DNA of 64,000 nucleotides. It comes from Dyadobacter luteus (GTDB taxonomy: Bacteria > Bacteroidota > Bacteroidia > Cytophagales > Spirosomataceae). Below are positions 27,850-37,260 of this stretch, piece by piece. A model generated the notes under the pieces. The model saw only the letters and a list, made by a program, of their open reading frames with translations. It was not told where the DNA came from and ran no database searches. The stretch covers positions 124,001-188,000 of the forward strand of contig NZ_QNUL01000004.1 of the NCBI RefSeq assembly GCF_003383615.1, in the 5' to 3' direction. How positions within the stretch are numbered: position 1 is the stretch's first letter; each line of letters starts with the position of its first letter. The translations under genes and the position numbers were made by a program.

Positions 27850-28587
27850 TTACTCAAATATCAGAGTACCGAATTTCTGAAACTCATGGAAGCTGCCGCT
27901 GGTTTTTTTCCATGAATAATAGGCTGGATCCTGATCATAATCTATACGGTAAAAATTCCCCCTCCACTTTGTGCCTGATACCGGGATTTGCGGAATCATA
28001 GGGTTCATCAAACTAAATGGAATGAAAAATTCAGCTTTCCAACCTTCCACTGCGGCCATACTTTTTTTCTGTGGACCTACCGCGCTCGTAGCATGCCTCA
28101 CACGCGTGTCACCTTTGTAATTCCAGGGCAACCAGCCTTGCATTCCGCCCTTCAGGTTAGGAACAATGAGTACCAATTCATGATTGAGTGGCGAAATTTC
28201 GTATTCGAAATAGATAGGAACTGCAGTATCCGGCCAAAGAAAAACCTCAACTACATCTTCCTTGTATAGCGGCGCGAAATCTTCCAGCAAGGTAGAAGTA
28301 AGCCTTTTGTCTTCACAATCGAAGAGGAAATAGATTCCGTTTTCGGAGTAAAGTACCTTCGTTCTGGTAGTATAGCGCCTGTCTGGCTGTTTTTGATGAG
28401 GAGCATTTTGTAAAGTAAGGTTCAGCCATTCAGTTGCAGACCAGTTCGCTGCTGTTCCTTCACCGTCCACCTCGAAATCTGTAGTTTTTTTGATAACTAT
28501 GGATGAGTCCGTTTGCAATGGCTGAGACTGGGCTTTTAAACAGACAAGGCAAATTGTAAGTAAGAGTAGCGTAAGTATTTTATGCAT
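27850..28587 (-). CDS. Secreted CBM9-like carbohydrate-binding family protein
   Basis: A 245-residue exported protein: signal peptide about 1-20 (ILTLLLLTICLVCLKAQS) followed by one domain of the family 9-like carbohydrate-binding fold (DFEVDGEGTAANWSATEWLNL, TRTKVLYSENGIYFLFDCED, EDVVEVFLWPD, YFEYEISPLNHELV, WKAEFFIPFSL, WRGNFYRID). Such stand-alone domains in Bacteroidota bind or help process glycans at the cell surface, but the ligand is unknown. No glycan-degrading gene is adjacent. Confidence 0.85.
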   Translation of the reverse strand: MHKILTLLLLTICLVCLKAQSQPLQTDSSIVIKKTTDFEVDGEGTAANWSATEWLNLTLQNAPHQKQPDRRYTTRTKVLYSENGIYFLFDCEDKRLTSTLLEDFAPLYKEDVVEVFLWPDTAVPIYFEYEISPLNHELVLIVPNLKGGMQGWLPWNYKGDTRVRHATSAVGPQKKSMAAVEGWKAEFFIPFSLMNPMIPQIPVSGTKWRGNFYRIDYDQDPAYYSWKKTSGSFHEFQKFGTLIFE

Positions 28588-28871
28588 AGTTGTTAAAGGA
28601 TACTTCTGACTGCAAGGTCAATTTCCAGAGGTTTCTGCAGATTACCAAATATCGATTCCAGCGATGAGTTTAGGATTACCAATCAGGGCCTGATTCTAAG
28701 CAGATTACCTTTTGAGCAGATTACAGCAGCATGAAAATGCATGTTTTTGTAGGGTAGTATGAGTAATGAAGTGTGGATTGTGACTTTCGTAGAAATTAGT
28801 TTATTATTCCGGGTTTTAATAGCCGTGTGAATCAAAGCTGAATCTGCTTCTACATCTATCTTAATTTGCTA

Positions 28872-30404
28872 ATGAGTTCAAACAAAAACAGTGTTACACA
28901 AAGTATCACTCAGGTCATTGCCGCCTCTTCTTTGGGTACACTCATTGAGTGGTATGATTTCTACATCTTCGGTAGTCTTGCCGTAATCATCGGTCAACAG
29001 CTTTTTCCCAGTGACGCCGGCGCTTCCGCTTTAATCAATACACTGGCTATTTTCGCTGCGGGCTTTATCGTTCGCCCATTCGGAGCTTTGGTATTTGGAC
29101 GTTTGGGAGATTTGATCGGGAGAAAATATACTTTTCTGCTTACACTGGTTTTGATGGGAGGCTCCACTTTTCTGATCGGTCTGATACCTTCCTATGAAAC
29201 GATTGGTTATGCTGCTCCGATTCTCGTGCTTATTCTACGCCTCGTGCAGGGACTTGCTTTGGGAGGAGAATATGGCGGCGCGGCTACGTACGTGGCTGAA
29301 CATGCTCCTGTAGGGCGGAGAGGTTTTTTTACCAGCTGGATTCAGACCACAGCCACGTTGGGACTGTTTTTGTCACTTGGCATTATTGTACTCACAAAAA
29401 ATATCATAGGTGCCGATCAGTTTGCTGACTGGGGATGGCGTATACCATTTCTTTTATCTATTCTTTTGGTTGGTGTATCTATTTACATTAGAATGAAGAT
29501 GCACGAATCCCCCGTTTTTACAAAGCTGAAAGCAGAAGGCAAGGTCTCTGCCAATCCTTTAAAAGAGAGCTTTCAGAAAAAGGCCAATTTTAAAATGGTA
29601 CTACTTGCCCTGTTTGGAGCTACAATGGGACAGGGGGTCATTTGGTACACCGGGCAGTTCTATGCGCAGTCATTTTTGGAGAACACCTGTAAACTGGATT
29701 TCAACGAGTCACGTTACATACTGCTTTGGGCTATTGCATTGGCAACGCCTTTCTTTGTCGTTTTCGGATCCTGGAGCGATAGGGTGGGTCGTAAATGGAT
29801 TATGCTCACTGGCATGCTTCTTGGAATTGTCTTCTACAGGCCTATCTATCAGTATTTTCTTGATGCAACAAATGTAAAGGAGCTTCAGCAATCTCAGCTC
29901 GAAAAAACATCTGAACCATCGGTGAAAACGTCTATGGTTAACGGCGGAAAAGATTCGTTGATTTCGGTAGCTGTTCATAAAACATTGAAGAATGGAATGT
30001 CTTTCAACGAGATCAATACCCGAGTTGTGCCGGATGATGTGCTGGCGCCCATCGAAACAAAAACGACCATTGCAGATGTAACCCTGCCGTCAGATACCTA
30101 CCTGGTTTTTATAGCGCTGGTATTTTTTCAAATATTACTGGTAACGATGGTGTACGGACCGATAGCAGCTTTTTTAGTAGAATTGTTCCCGACTCAGATC
30201 AGGTATACGTCCATGTCATTACCTTACCATATAGGCAATGGAGTGTTCGGCGGATTGGTACCTTTTATAGCCACGCTGGTTGCATCTTATCCGGGTTCTA
30301 CACCGCTTTCAGGATTGTGGTATCCCATAGGAGTAGCCGCATTGTCCTTTGTGATAGGAGCTGTCTATATCAATAACAGGGGCGATGAGAATGTCATGGA
30401 TTAA
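28872..30404 (+). CDS. MFS transporter of the metabolite:H+ symporter type
   Basis: A 510-residue inner-membrane transporter. The N-terminus SSLGTLIEWYDFYIFGSLA, and then GRLGDLIGRKYTFLLTLVLMGGSTFLIG, is characteristic of the metabolite:H+ symporter family (proline/betaine, citrate, ketoglutarate). Helices 1-8 occupy about residues 15-325, then an unusual hydrophilic insert of about 75 residues (about 330-405) sits before helices 9-12. Start set at ATG 28872. It is followed 29 bases later by a small two-helix membrane protein that probably belongs to the same transcript. Substrate unknown. Confidence 0.9.
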   Translation: MSSNKNSVTQSITQVIAASSLGTLIEWYDFYIFGSLAVIIGQQLFPSDAGASALINTLAIFAAGFIVRPFGALVFGRLGDLIGRKYTFLLTLVLMGGSTFLIGLIPSYETIGYAAPILVLILRLVQGLALGGEYGGAATYVAEHAPVGRRGFFTSWIQTTATLGLFLSLGIIVLTKNIIGADQFADWGWRIPFLLSILLVGVSIYIRMKMHESPVFTKLKAEGKVSANPLKESFQKKANFKMVLLALFGATMGQGVIWYTGQFYAQSFLENTCKLDFNESRYILLWAIALATPFFVVFGSWSDRVGRKWIMLTGMLLGIVFYRPIYQYFLDATNVKELQQSQLEKTSEPSVKTSMVNGGKDSLISVAVHKTLKNGMSFNEINTRVVPDDVLAPIETKTTIADVTLPSDTYLVFIALVFFQILLVTMVYGPIAAFLVELFPTQIRYTSMSLPYHIGNGVFGGLVPFIATLVASYPGSTPLSGLWYPIGVAALSFVIGAVYINNRGDENVMD

Positions 30405-30433
30405 TACAAGTCATCTATAAAAGATCTTAAATT

Positions 30434-30688
30434 ATGAACGCATTAAAAAAAATACTGGGTGCTGTCTGGATTGTGTTGGGCCCGGTTATTATCCTGTTTT
30501 TAATATCTCAGGCTATTGATAAAATAGGCGTGGCGGAGTCAGATATTGACCGTTTGAACACTTCCCTGCAATGGGGAATTATTATCCTGATTTTTATCCC
30601 GATTTGTGCAGGTCTTGTCATTTTCGGACTTTACAGCTTCAAAGGAGAATATGATAAGTTACCAACGACTTCGGATGAACTGAAATAA
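30434..30688 (+). CDS. Small two-helix membrane protein, DUF6814-like
   Basis: An 84-residue protein with two transmembrane helices (about 8-26 and 48-68) joined by a short charged loop (DKIGVAESDIDRLNTSLQ) and with a polar C-terminal tail (KGEYDKLPTTSDELK). It matches the pattern I recall for DUF6814, found beside MHS-type transporters in Bacteroidota. Its position right after the transporter suggests an accessory subunit. Function is not known. Confidence 0.75.
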   Translation: MNALKKILGAVWIVLGPVIILFLISQAIDKIGVAESDIDRLNTSLQWGIIILIFIPICAGLVIFGLYSFKGEYDKLPTTSDELK

Positions 30689-30739
30689 GTTTTCCAGTGC
30701 TTGTCGGTACCTGTAGGATGTTACTTTCAGAATAGTTTC

Positions 30740-30747
30740 TATTTTTG
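30740..30747 (+). promoter_or_regulatory. -7 promoter element for the thiolase gene
   Basis: TATTTTTG (TAnnTTTG), 21 bases before the ATG at 30769. No -33 element at normal spacing was seen. Confidence 0.45.
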
Positions 30748-30768
30748 AGTATCATCAAATCGGAAACC

Positions 30769-31953
30769 ATGAAGCAAGACGTATTTATTCTGTCAGCAGC
30801 ACGTACACCAATCGGAAGTTTTGGAGGAAGTTTGTCGGGCATCCATGCGGCTCATCTCGGTGCTGCGGCCATTAAAGGTGCATTGTCTAAGACGGATCTG
30901 GCGGCTGAGCTGGTGGATGAGGTATATATGGGAAATGCCATTTCGGCTAATCTCGGCCAGGCTCCTGCCCGGCAGGCGGCTATTTATGCAGGTTTGAAAC
31001 CTGACGTAATATGTACAACCGTCAATAAAGTTTGTGCTTCGGGCATGAAAGCTGTCACACTTGCGGCTCAGTCCATTCAATTGGCAGATGCGTCGGTGAT
31101 CGTGGCCGGTGGAATGGAGAATATGTCGCAGATACCCTATTATCTTCCCAAAGCGCGTTACGGACAAGGTTATGGTCATGGCGAAATGCTGGATGGCTTG
31201 GTCAAAGACGGTTTAACAGATGTGTACGATCAGGTTGGGATGGGTGTTTGTGGCGATAATACAGCCGTTAAATATCAGATTACCAGGGAGCAGCAGGATG
31301 CATTTGCTATTCAATCCTATCAGAGAAGTGCATTTGCCACAGAAAATGATTATTTCAAAAATGAGATAACGGCAGTTGAAGTACCCGGGATAAAGGGAGC
31401 GGAAAGTACCTTTATCAATGAGGACGAAGAATACAAGCGTGTCAAATTTGAGAAGATCCCTTTTTTAAAGCCCGTGTTTTCAAAGGATGGTACGGTAACA
31501 GCTGCCAATGCTTCCACTATCAATGATGGTGCAGCTGCATTGATAGTCGCCTCCGGAGAAGTTGTGCAGTCGCAAAATTTGAAACCTGTTGCACGTATCG
31601 TGGCTTATGCCGATGCTGAGCAGGAGCCTGCATGGTTTACGACAACCCCGGTTCTGGCAACCAAAAAGGTACTTAAAAAAGCAGGATTGTCTGTCTCTGA
31701 TATTGATTACTTTGAAGTGAATGAAGCGTTTGCTGTTGTCGCACTCGCCTATATCTCCGAGCTGAATTTGAGTCAGGATAAGGTAAATGTATTTGGCGGA
31801 GCCGTTTCACTGGGTCATCCGCTTGGTGCTTCAGGCGCGCGGATCATCACTACGCTGTTGTCTGTCTTGCAACAGAAAGGTGGGCGTTATGGTCTTGCCT
31901 CGATTTGTAACGGGGGAGGTGGAGCTTCAGCCGTGATTATTGAAAAACTGTAA
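30769..31953 (+). CDS. Acetyl-CoA C-acyltransferase (thiolase)
   Basis: A 394-residue thiolase that interconverts two acetyl-CoA with acetoacetyl-CoA or cleaves longer beta-ketoacyl-CoA. Catalytic residues are visible: the nucleophilic Cys in NKVCASGMKA (about residue 87), the His in GHPLGASGAR (about 350) and the second Cys in CNGGGGASA (about 380). Full length. Start at ATG 30769; an upstream TTG lies inside the promoter box. No other fatty-acid degradation gene is adjacent, so biosynthetic versus degradative role is open. Confidence 0.95.
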   Translation: MKQDVFILSAARTPIGSFGGSLSGIHAAHLGAAAIKGALSKTDLAAELVDEVYMGNAISANLGQAPARQAAIYAGLKPDVICTTVNKVCASGMKAVTLAAQSIQLADASVIVAGGMENMSQIPYYLPKARYGQGYGHGEMLDGLVKDGLTDVYDQVGMGVCGDNTAVKYQITREQQDAFAIQSYQRSAFATENDYFKNEITAVEVPGIKGAESTFINEDEEYKRVKFEKIPFLKPVFSKDGTVTAANASTINDGAAALIVASGEVVQSQNLKPVARIVAYADAEQEPAWFTTTPVLATKKVLKKAGLSVSDIDYFEVNEAFAVVALAYISELNLSQDKVNVFGGAVSLGHPLGASGARIITTLLSVLQQKGGRYGLASICNGGGGASAVIIEKL

Positions 31954-31955
31954 AA

Positions 31956-32453
31956 TTAGCGGATCAATACCTTCAACCGGTTGTAGAAACCTGTGCTTTT
32001 AAATGTAAAGGTTTTGTGCAGAATATAGTTGCTGATAAAGCTGAATCCCATACCTACTGTGTAGCAGACCATTTCATTGAAATTGACCATTTTCTCTGAA
32101 TAAGGAAGCAGGAATTGGTATGTTTCAAAATAGTTGTTCGAAATGTAATAGGCAGCGTTGGAAAAGATGTAGGTTACAAAGCCGGAGAACACTGCAACCA
32201 TCAAAAATTTCACCATTTCACGGCGTGTCTGGTTGGTTTTGCGTGCGTCGAAGGCGAAAAGTTTGGTAAGAGCAAAGCCGACAATGAAGGAGGCCGCATA
32301 GGCAGGCATGATGGATTCCTGAAAGGTAAGTCCGAACCAATCCTGAAATAAACTGCTGCAAAGTAGCTGAACTGCAGCGCCGGTACCTGCAACGAGGAAA
32401 TAGGCAATTAAGTCTTTTGAATTGAAAATCTGGCTCTTTTTACCTTCCGACAC
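31956..32453 (-). CDS. GtrA family membrane protein
   Basis: A 165-residue protein with four transmembrane helices (about 15-35, 45-62, 75-95 and 120-140) of the GtrA family, linked to flipping or transfer of lipid-linked sugars in surface polysaccharide synthesis. Typical features are LIAYFLVAGTGAAVQLL and the C-terminal FISNYILHKTFTFK. Start is a GTG at 32453, the only start before an in-frame stop at 32466-32468. No glycosyltransferase is next to it. Ends 2 bases from the converging thiolase gene. Confidence 0.88.
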   Translation of the reverse strand: MSEGKKSQIFNSKDLIAYFLVAGTGAAVQLLCSSLFQDWFGLTFQESIMPAYAASFIVGFALTKLFAFDARKTNQTRREMVKFLMVAVFSGFVTYIFSNAAYYISNNYFETYQFLLPYSEKMVNFNEMVCYTVGMGFSFISNYILHKTFTFKSTGFYNRLKVLIR

Positions 32454-32645
32454 TGTTTTGGAAAATTAGTATGTGACATTGCGTTTCTGGCGCAATATTA
32501 AAGATAAAATGGTACTGAAACAATTTATTGAAGATAAGTTGAGCAAGTGGTTTCTCTGGAACAAAAATTTAGATGTGACCATATTGCTACTTATAAGTCT
32601 TAAAATATCATGAATGCCGTTGACTGTGTTTGAATAAATCTTTCT

Positions 32646-32653
32646 TAGGTTTG
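32646..32653 (+). promoter_or_regulatory. -7 promoter element for the outer-membrane protein/lipoprotein pair
   Basis: TAGGTTTG (TAnnTTTG), 65 bases before the ATG at 32719. A TTG at 32620-32622 is 23 bases upstream, longer than the usual spacing. Confidence 0.4.
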
Positions 32654-32718
32654 CGGAATTCCGGTTATCAGTTATTGAAATGACAGGAGTTGTTGCTCCT
32701 GGTTAAAAATGATCAGTT

Positions 32719-33237
32719 ATGAAAAAGTACTATTTCGCTTCTTTATTGATTTTAAGTGTATTATCAGCAAATGCACAAACGCAAAAGTGGGCTTTGGGCT
32801 TCAAACTTGGAGAGCCAACGGGTGTCAGTCTTCGTAAATATGGGGATCGCAACGGATTGGATATTTCAGTTGGGACGTATACGGGGCTTTTAAAAAATAA
32901 GACCACCTACAAAACTTCGAATGATGATCTGGGAGCCATCGGGATTTCTTTCAACGGAACCTATCTCTGGTATGTACCGATGTTCAATGAGCGCATGATC
33001 GCTTACGGTGGGGTGGGCGTTCAGCTTAATTCCCGTCGTTATTATCCTGATCGTAATGTAAAGAGTGTTCATACGACCAATATCTCTACCGGGCCTTCAG
33101 CAACGGGTGGTCTGGAGTTTTTCTTCGCCAATAAGCCCACTTCATTTTTTGTAGAAACCGGTGCGTACATTGAGCTACTGCCAAAAATATTTTATTTCAA
33201 TCCCAATCTGAACATTGGTTTAAGACATAACTTTTAA
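32719..33237 (+). CDS. Small outer-membrane beta-barrel-like protein of unknown function
   Basis: A 172-residue protein with a signal peptide (YYFASLLILSVLSANAQ, about 1-19). The mature part alternates hydrophobic and polar residues in short strands (WALGFKLGEPTGVSLRKYG, RMIAYGGVGVQLN, ATGGLEFFF, SFFVETGAYIELLP) and ends NIGLRHNF with a C-terminal Phe, as outer-membrane barrels do. No specific family recognised. It precedes the lipoprotein gene by 12 bases, so the two are likely co-transcribed and may act together at the outer membrane. Confidence 0.7.
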   Translation: MKKYYFASLLILSVLSANAQTQKWALGFKLGEPTGVSLRKYGDRNGLDISVGTYTGLLKNKTTYKTSNDDLGAIGISFNGTYLWYVPMFNERMIAYGGVGVQLNSRRYYPDRNVKSVHTTNISTGPSATGGLEFFFANKPTSFFVETGAYIELLPKIFYFNPNLNIGLRHNF

Positions 33238-33249
33238 CCTCTAATCCTG

Positions 33250-33843
33250 ATGAGAAATAAAATTTTACCGTGCTATGCGTTTCTCGCCGTTCTTGTGATT
33301 TCGTCGTGTACTGGTGTGAAAAATATGTCCAGTACACTTAATAAGTCGGATGGTCACACCCAGGCAACATCTTCAGATACAAGACATGCCAACTATATTT
33401 CTCAAACGCGGACGGATACAGCATCTGCTCTGGCAGCAAGCCGTACAGGAGATGTTCGGAAATCGGACAGTGAATATAGAAAAGACTATGCGAAACTGAC
33501 TAATGGAGCATCAGACAAGTCGCCTGCTTTGTCAAATGAAGGTGCCGGGCAGACCAGTCAGTTGGTAAAGCTATATGAAGATATGGATAAACTGGCTGAT
33601 GTGGTTTTGTATGAGATAGATATAACTGAGAGACGGTATAATAAGCTTCTCTCAGATTTCAAGACAGCCAGTGCATCTGACAGAGAAGCAATTTCCGCTG
33701 AACTTGATAAGCTTAGTACCAACCAGACCACTCTGTATAAGTCTTATGTAAGTATTTATAAACAAGGCAAAGCGGACTGGCCAAAGGTAAAGGCTGAAGT
33801 TGACCGCACATTATTGCGGTTGAGGGGAGTCACAGATAAGTAA
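33250..33843 (+). CDS. Lipoprotein of unknown function with a helical C-terminal half
   Basis: A 197-residue protein with a lipoprotein signal peptide: FLAVLVISSC, with Cys at residue 20 as the lipidation site. The part after the Cys is Ser/Thr-rich and low in complexity (about 21-95), followed by a predicted helical or coiled-coil region (about 105-190: LYEDMDKLADVVLYEIDITE, then AISAELDKLSTNQTTLYKSY). Second gene of a pair with the small outer-membrane protein. Family unknown. Confidence 0.65.
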   Translation: MRNKILPCYAFLAVLVISSCTGVKNMSSTLNKSDGHTQATSSDTRHANYISQTRTDTASALAASRTGDVRKSDSEYRKDYAKLTNGASDKSPALSNEGAGQTSQLVKLYEDMDKLADVVLYEIDITERRYNKLLSDFKTASASDREAISAELDKLSTNQTTLYKSYVSIYKQGKADWPKVKAEVDRTLLRLRGVTDK

Positions 33844-33860
33844 TTGTAAAGCATTAAAAG

Positions 33861-33896
33861 GGGAGCAAACGATTAAAATCTGCTCCCTTTCTTTTT
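33861..33896. terminator. Intrinsic terminator between converging genes
   Basis: GGGAGCA (33861-33867) pairs with TGCTCCC (33881-33887), extended by flanking A/T pairs, with TTTCTTTTT after it on the plus strand and CCTTTTAA on the minus strand. It can end both the lipoprotein gene and the converging gluconolactonase-like gene, whose stop codon it overlaps. Confidence 0.85.
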
Positions 33897-34914
33897 ACCA
33901 GCCAGCGCCGGTTACTGCTGTTTTAATTCTGCAGATGTAACCATTTACGGTCATATAAAGAACCGAGCCGTCGTCGCCCCAGGCGCAGTTGGAAGTGAGT
34001 TCACCCATCTCAATTCTTCCCAGTAATTTTCCCTTCGGAGAGAAGACCAATAATCCACCAGGCCCCGAAGACCAGATATTACCTTGTTTGTCAACTTTTA
34101 ACCCATCCGGCAGGCCCGCTTTTCCGGCTTTCACCATAGGCGTTCCATCAAAAAGTAAAGTGCCTTTTCCGATATTCCCTTTGTCGTCTACCGGATAAGA
34201 CATCCAGATTGCTCTATCAGGATCGGATTGGGCAACGTACAGCGTTTTACCATCAGGGGAGAAAGCAAGGCCGTTTGGTCTGGTCAGGTCGGCAATTTGC
34301 AGACTTGTTTTTCCTGCTTTATCAATACGGTAAACTCCAAATTCCTTCAGTTCCCGAGAGGGATCATCCTGTTTTTTAGGTAGTCCATAAGGTGGATCGG
34401 TGAAATAGTAGTCGCTATTGCCTGCATGTTGCACGATATCGTTGGGGCTATTGAATCTTTTTCCGTTATACCCGGCACTCAGAGTGATTTTACCACCGGT
34501 AGTGAGCGGCATCGCCGATATTCTGCGGTCACCGTGCTCACATGAAATAAGTCTTCCCTGGTTATCAATGATCAGGCCATTGCTGCCCCGTTCGTCGCTG
34601 TATTCACCCAAACCCGTATATCCCGATGGAGTAAGAAATACAGATAAACCAGATTTCTGGTCCCATTTATAAATCTTGTTTTCTGGTACATCGGAGAACA
34701 GAAGATAGTTTCCGGAACGGTTCCATACAGGCCCTTCCGACCAGGTAAAACCGGATGCTATGACTTCAACCGAGGACGATTTTGGTAAGAGCTTTTCAAA
34801 CTCAGCATCTTCATAAATTACTTTCCCCATAGTGGGATATACTTTTTGAGCCATTGCACTGAGGTTTAATGTGCAGGAAAATAATGCCGTACATAGAAGG
34901 AAATTTATTTTCAT
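33895..34914 (-). CDS. Secreted SMP-30/gluconolactonase-like protein
   Basis: A 339-residue exported protein: signal peptide about 1-22 (LLCTALFSCTLNLSAMAQ), then a six-bladed beta-propeller of the SMP-30/gluconolactonase/LRE family, with GFTWSEGPVWNRSGNYLLFSD, the metal-site Asn in FNSPNDIVQH, YFTDPPYGLP, RPNGLAFSPDGKTLYV and LPDGLKVDKQGNIW. Such enzymes hydrolyse sugar lactones using a divalent cation. It is located 46 bases downstream of the GH13 gene on the same strand, so co-transcription is possible. Substrate unknown. Confidence 0.9.
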   Translation of the reverse strand: MKINFLLCTALFSCTLNLSAMAQKVYPTMGKVIYEDAEFEKLLPKSSSVEVIASGFTWSEGPVWNRSGNYLLFSDVPENKIYKWDQKSGLSVFLTPSGYTGLGEYSDERGSNGLIIDNQGRLISCEHGDRRISAMPLTTGGKITLSAGYNGKRFNSPNDIVQHAGNSDYYFTDPPYGLPKKQDDPSRELKEFGVYRIDKAGKTSLQIADLTRPNGLAFSPDGKTLYVAQSDPDRAIWMSYPVDDKGNIGKGTLLFDGTPMVKAGKAGLPDGLKVDKQGNIWSSGPGGLLVFSPKGKLLGRIEMGELTSNCAWGDDGSVLYMTVNGYICRIKTAVTGAGW

Positions 34915-34960
34915 AGTGGTTTTAAAAGAGTCATTTGCTAATAAAGGATACGTAAGCAGA

Positions 34961-36478
34961 CTACTTACTTATTCTGTCCTGCGAAGCGAGTACAATGGAC
35001 GACCATGCGGGAAGAACAAACTGCTTTTCAATACGTTCGGAAGGAATATTGGTTGCAAACAGCACTGTAGTGAATCCTGTTTCTTTCTCAGGAAGTGTTA
35101 TACTGACAGCTGTCTCGCTCAGATTATGAATAACCAACACGGGATGCTGAGGATCATCACGTAAAAATGCCAGTAGTCTGTTATCTGTAATACTTACTTC
35201 TTCAATATTAGGATGAAGTATACGGGACAATGCTGGCTGACTTTTTCTTAGCGCGATCAAGGATTTATAATGCGTGAAGACCGAGTCCGGATGATGCTGT
35301 TGCCGGGAAAGTGGCACGACGGTTTCTGCCGTGGAGAATACAGGATCAATCCAATTGGTTTTTTCGGGATCCGCAAAGCGTTCACTCCACATAAAAGGTT
35401 CCCTTATATTAGGATCCGGCTTCATGCCCAGCATGCCGATTTCCTCACCATAGTATATATAAGGTTGGCCGGGCAGGGTCAACAGGATAGATGCGGCCAG
35501 CTTTATTTTTTCCGGATTTCCACCAACAACACTGCCAATACGGCTTTGATCATGGTTGGTGAGCATAATGGCGTCCATAAACCTGGGATTGTACTTTTCA
35601 AACAAAGTATAACTCGCTATGAGTTTTGCGGTCAGATCTTCATTTTTTTCATTGATCAGCATGCGCTGAAGTGCGAAGCTGAGATCGAAGTTGAAAGCTG
35701 CATTCAGGTTTTTGAAATAGGGCGCGACTTCTTCTGTAGTTGCCCATATTTCGCCTACTGTATAGGCTTCCGGTTTAATGTTCCTGACGAAATAGTCGAA
35801 ATACCACCAGAAGTTCTGGTTATTGAACTCAACCCAGGGCGGATAAATGTGGCGGGCAGCGTCCAGTCGGAATCCGTCTACACCGATGTCAATCAGCCAG
35901 AAGTAAATAATTTTAGAAAGTTCGAATCGAAGATTTTCTGAATCATAGTTCAGATCAGGCATTCCTTTCCAGAACATCCCATAAAAGAGTTCTTCGTCTC
36001 CGGGATTTTCGTGCCAGGGATATACCTCATCGGAATCGGCTGATGTTTCCCTTTTTTCGATTCCCATTGCTTCAATTTTCTCGGGAGTCATCCACCAGAA
36101 AAATTCCCGGTAAGGATTGTCCGGGCCTTTGCTGGCTTCTACAAACCAGGGATGAAGTGTACTGATGTGGTTGACAATCAGATCAAGATATACCGCTATG
36201 TTTCTCTGATGCGCTTGTCGGAGAAGCTCTCTGAAATCGTCGAGACTGCCATATTCCGGATCGACTTCGTAAAAATCAATAACATCATACTTATGATAAC
36301 TAGGCGAGGGGTGTATCGGGGTGAGCCATATGGCTTCAATACCCAGGTCTGCCAGATAGTCAAGCTTTGAAATGATGCCATTGATATCACCAATACCGTC
36401 TCCATTTGAATCACAAAAAGATCTGACAAATATCTCGTAACAAACTCCTGGAATTTTTTCGGGATGGTCTGTGATCAT
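34961..36478 (-). CDS. GH13 alpha-amylase family glycosidase
   Basis: A 505-residue GH13 enzyme without a signal peptide, so cytoplasmic. Catalytic (beta/alpha)8 barrel motifs in order: DLIVNHIS (region I), GVDGFRLDAARHI with the Asp nucleophile (region II), YTVGEIWA with the Glu acid/base (region III), MLTNHDQSRI with the third Asp (region IV). An insert with HENPGDEELFYGMFWKGMPDLNY and a C-terminal beta domain (about 420-505) follow the pattern of oligo-1,6-glucosidases, alpha-glucosidases and related enzymes. The exact substrate cannot be fixed. It may be transcribed with the downstream gluconolactonase-like gene. Confidence 0.92.
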   Translation of the reverse strand: MITDHPEKIPGVCYEIFVRSFCDSNGDGIGDINGIISKLDYLADLGIEAIWLTPIHPSPSYHKYDVIDFYEVDPEYGSLDDFRELLRQAHQRNIAVYLDLIVNHISTLHPWFVEASKGPDNPYREFFWWMTPEKIEAMGIEKRETSADSDEVYPWHENPGDEELFYGMFWKGMPDLNYDSENLRFELSKIIYFWLIDIGVDGFRLDAARHIYPPWVEFNNQNFWWYFDYFVRNIKPEAYTVGEIWATTEEVAPYFKNLNAAFNFDLSFALQRMLINEKNEDLTAKLIASYTLFEKYNPRFMDAIMLTNHDQSRIGSVVGGNPEKIKLAASILLTLPGQPYIYYGEEIGMLGMKPDPNIREPFMWSERFADPEKTNWIDPVFSTAETVVPLSRQQHHPDSVFTHYKSLIALRKSQPALSRILHPNIEEVSITDNRLLAFLRDDPQHPVLVIHNLSETAVSITLPEKETGFTTVLFATNIPSERIEKQFVLPAWSSIVLASQDRISK

Positions 36479-36531
36479 GGAGGGATAATTTGATCTTCTT
36501 TAATATGATTGTTAAAATGGACTGCAGATCT

Positions 36532-37125
36532 TCATTTGCTTTCGGCCGGAAGGAGCAGATAAGGCTTCAGTATCTGATATACCAGATGCACCGGCAGACC
36601 CATAATCGTATAAAACGAGCCCTGGATTCTATCTATGCCTATCATACCAATCCATTCCTGTATGCCATAGGAACCTGCCTTGTCAAATGGATTGTAATGG
36701 TCAATATAGTAGTTAATCTCGAAATCTTCCAATATTTTGAAGGAAACTGTAGCAATGTCGGAGTAAGTGGTAAGCTTGCCGTGTGCCAAAAGAGAAATGG
36801 CCGTGACCACCTGATGTGTATTGCCGGATAATGCCTGAAGCATGGTGTAAGCCTCTTCGCGGTCAGCCGGTTTACCTAATATACGGTCTTCAAATACCAC
36901 TACAGTATCTGCAGTCAGGATGAGTTTGTCGTATTTATCAGCTCTGAATACTTCTGCTTTTTGCTGAGCTATATAGGCGGCCACCTGATCAGGCTTTGTG
37001 TCGGCAGGATACGTTTCGTCGGTAGACCTTACTTCTACCTCAAAATCGAATCCGGCTTCCTGTAGTAATTGTTTTCTTCTCGGTGAATTGGATGCGAGAA
37101 CCAATGGCGTGTTCAGCTTAAACAT
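36532..37125 (-). CDS. Maf family nucleoside triphosphate pyrophosphatase
   Basis: A 197-residue Maf protein, a house-cleaning nucleotide pyrophosphatase acting on dTTP/UTP or modified nucleotides. Seen: LVLASNSPRRKQLLQEAGF at the N-terminus, the active-site region LILTADTVVVFEDRILGKP, and the C-terminal DKAGSYGIQEW then GSFYTIMGLPVHLVY. Length is standard. It lies 53 bases downstream of no gene, and upstream of the GH13 gene on the same strand with a 53-base gap. Confidence 0.94.
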   Translation of the reverse strand: MFKLNTPLVLASNSPRRKQLLQEAGFDFEVEVRSTDETYPADTKPDQVAAYIAQQKAEVFRADKYDKLILTADTVVVFEDRILGKPADREEAYTMLQALSGNTHQVVTAISLLAHGKLTTYSDIATVSFKILEDFEINYYIDHYNPFDKAGSYGIQEWIGMIGIDRIQGSFYTIMGLPVHLVYQILKPYLLLPAESK

Positions 37126-37260
37126 AAAAATATTTAAAAATAATTATTCAATCAATGTATTGTGTGTCAGTTGATTGTGAGGTCATCTGTCTGAGAATAG
37201 TGAAAATATACGAAAATATTTCTGCAGGGCATGAACGATTTTGAGATAAATACATGTTAC

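Noticed and set aside
35270-35941. Long plus-strand open frame (223 codons)
   Set aside because: It lies entirely antisense to the GH13 gene, whose catalytic motifs are intact. Its residue pattern has no protein character.
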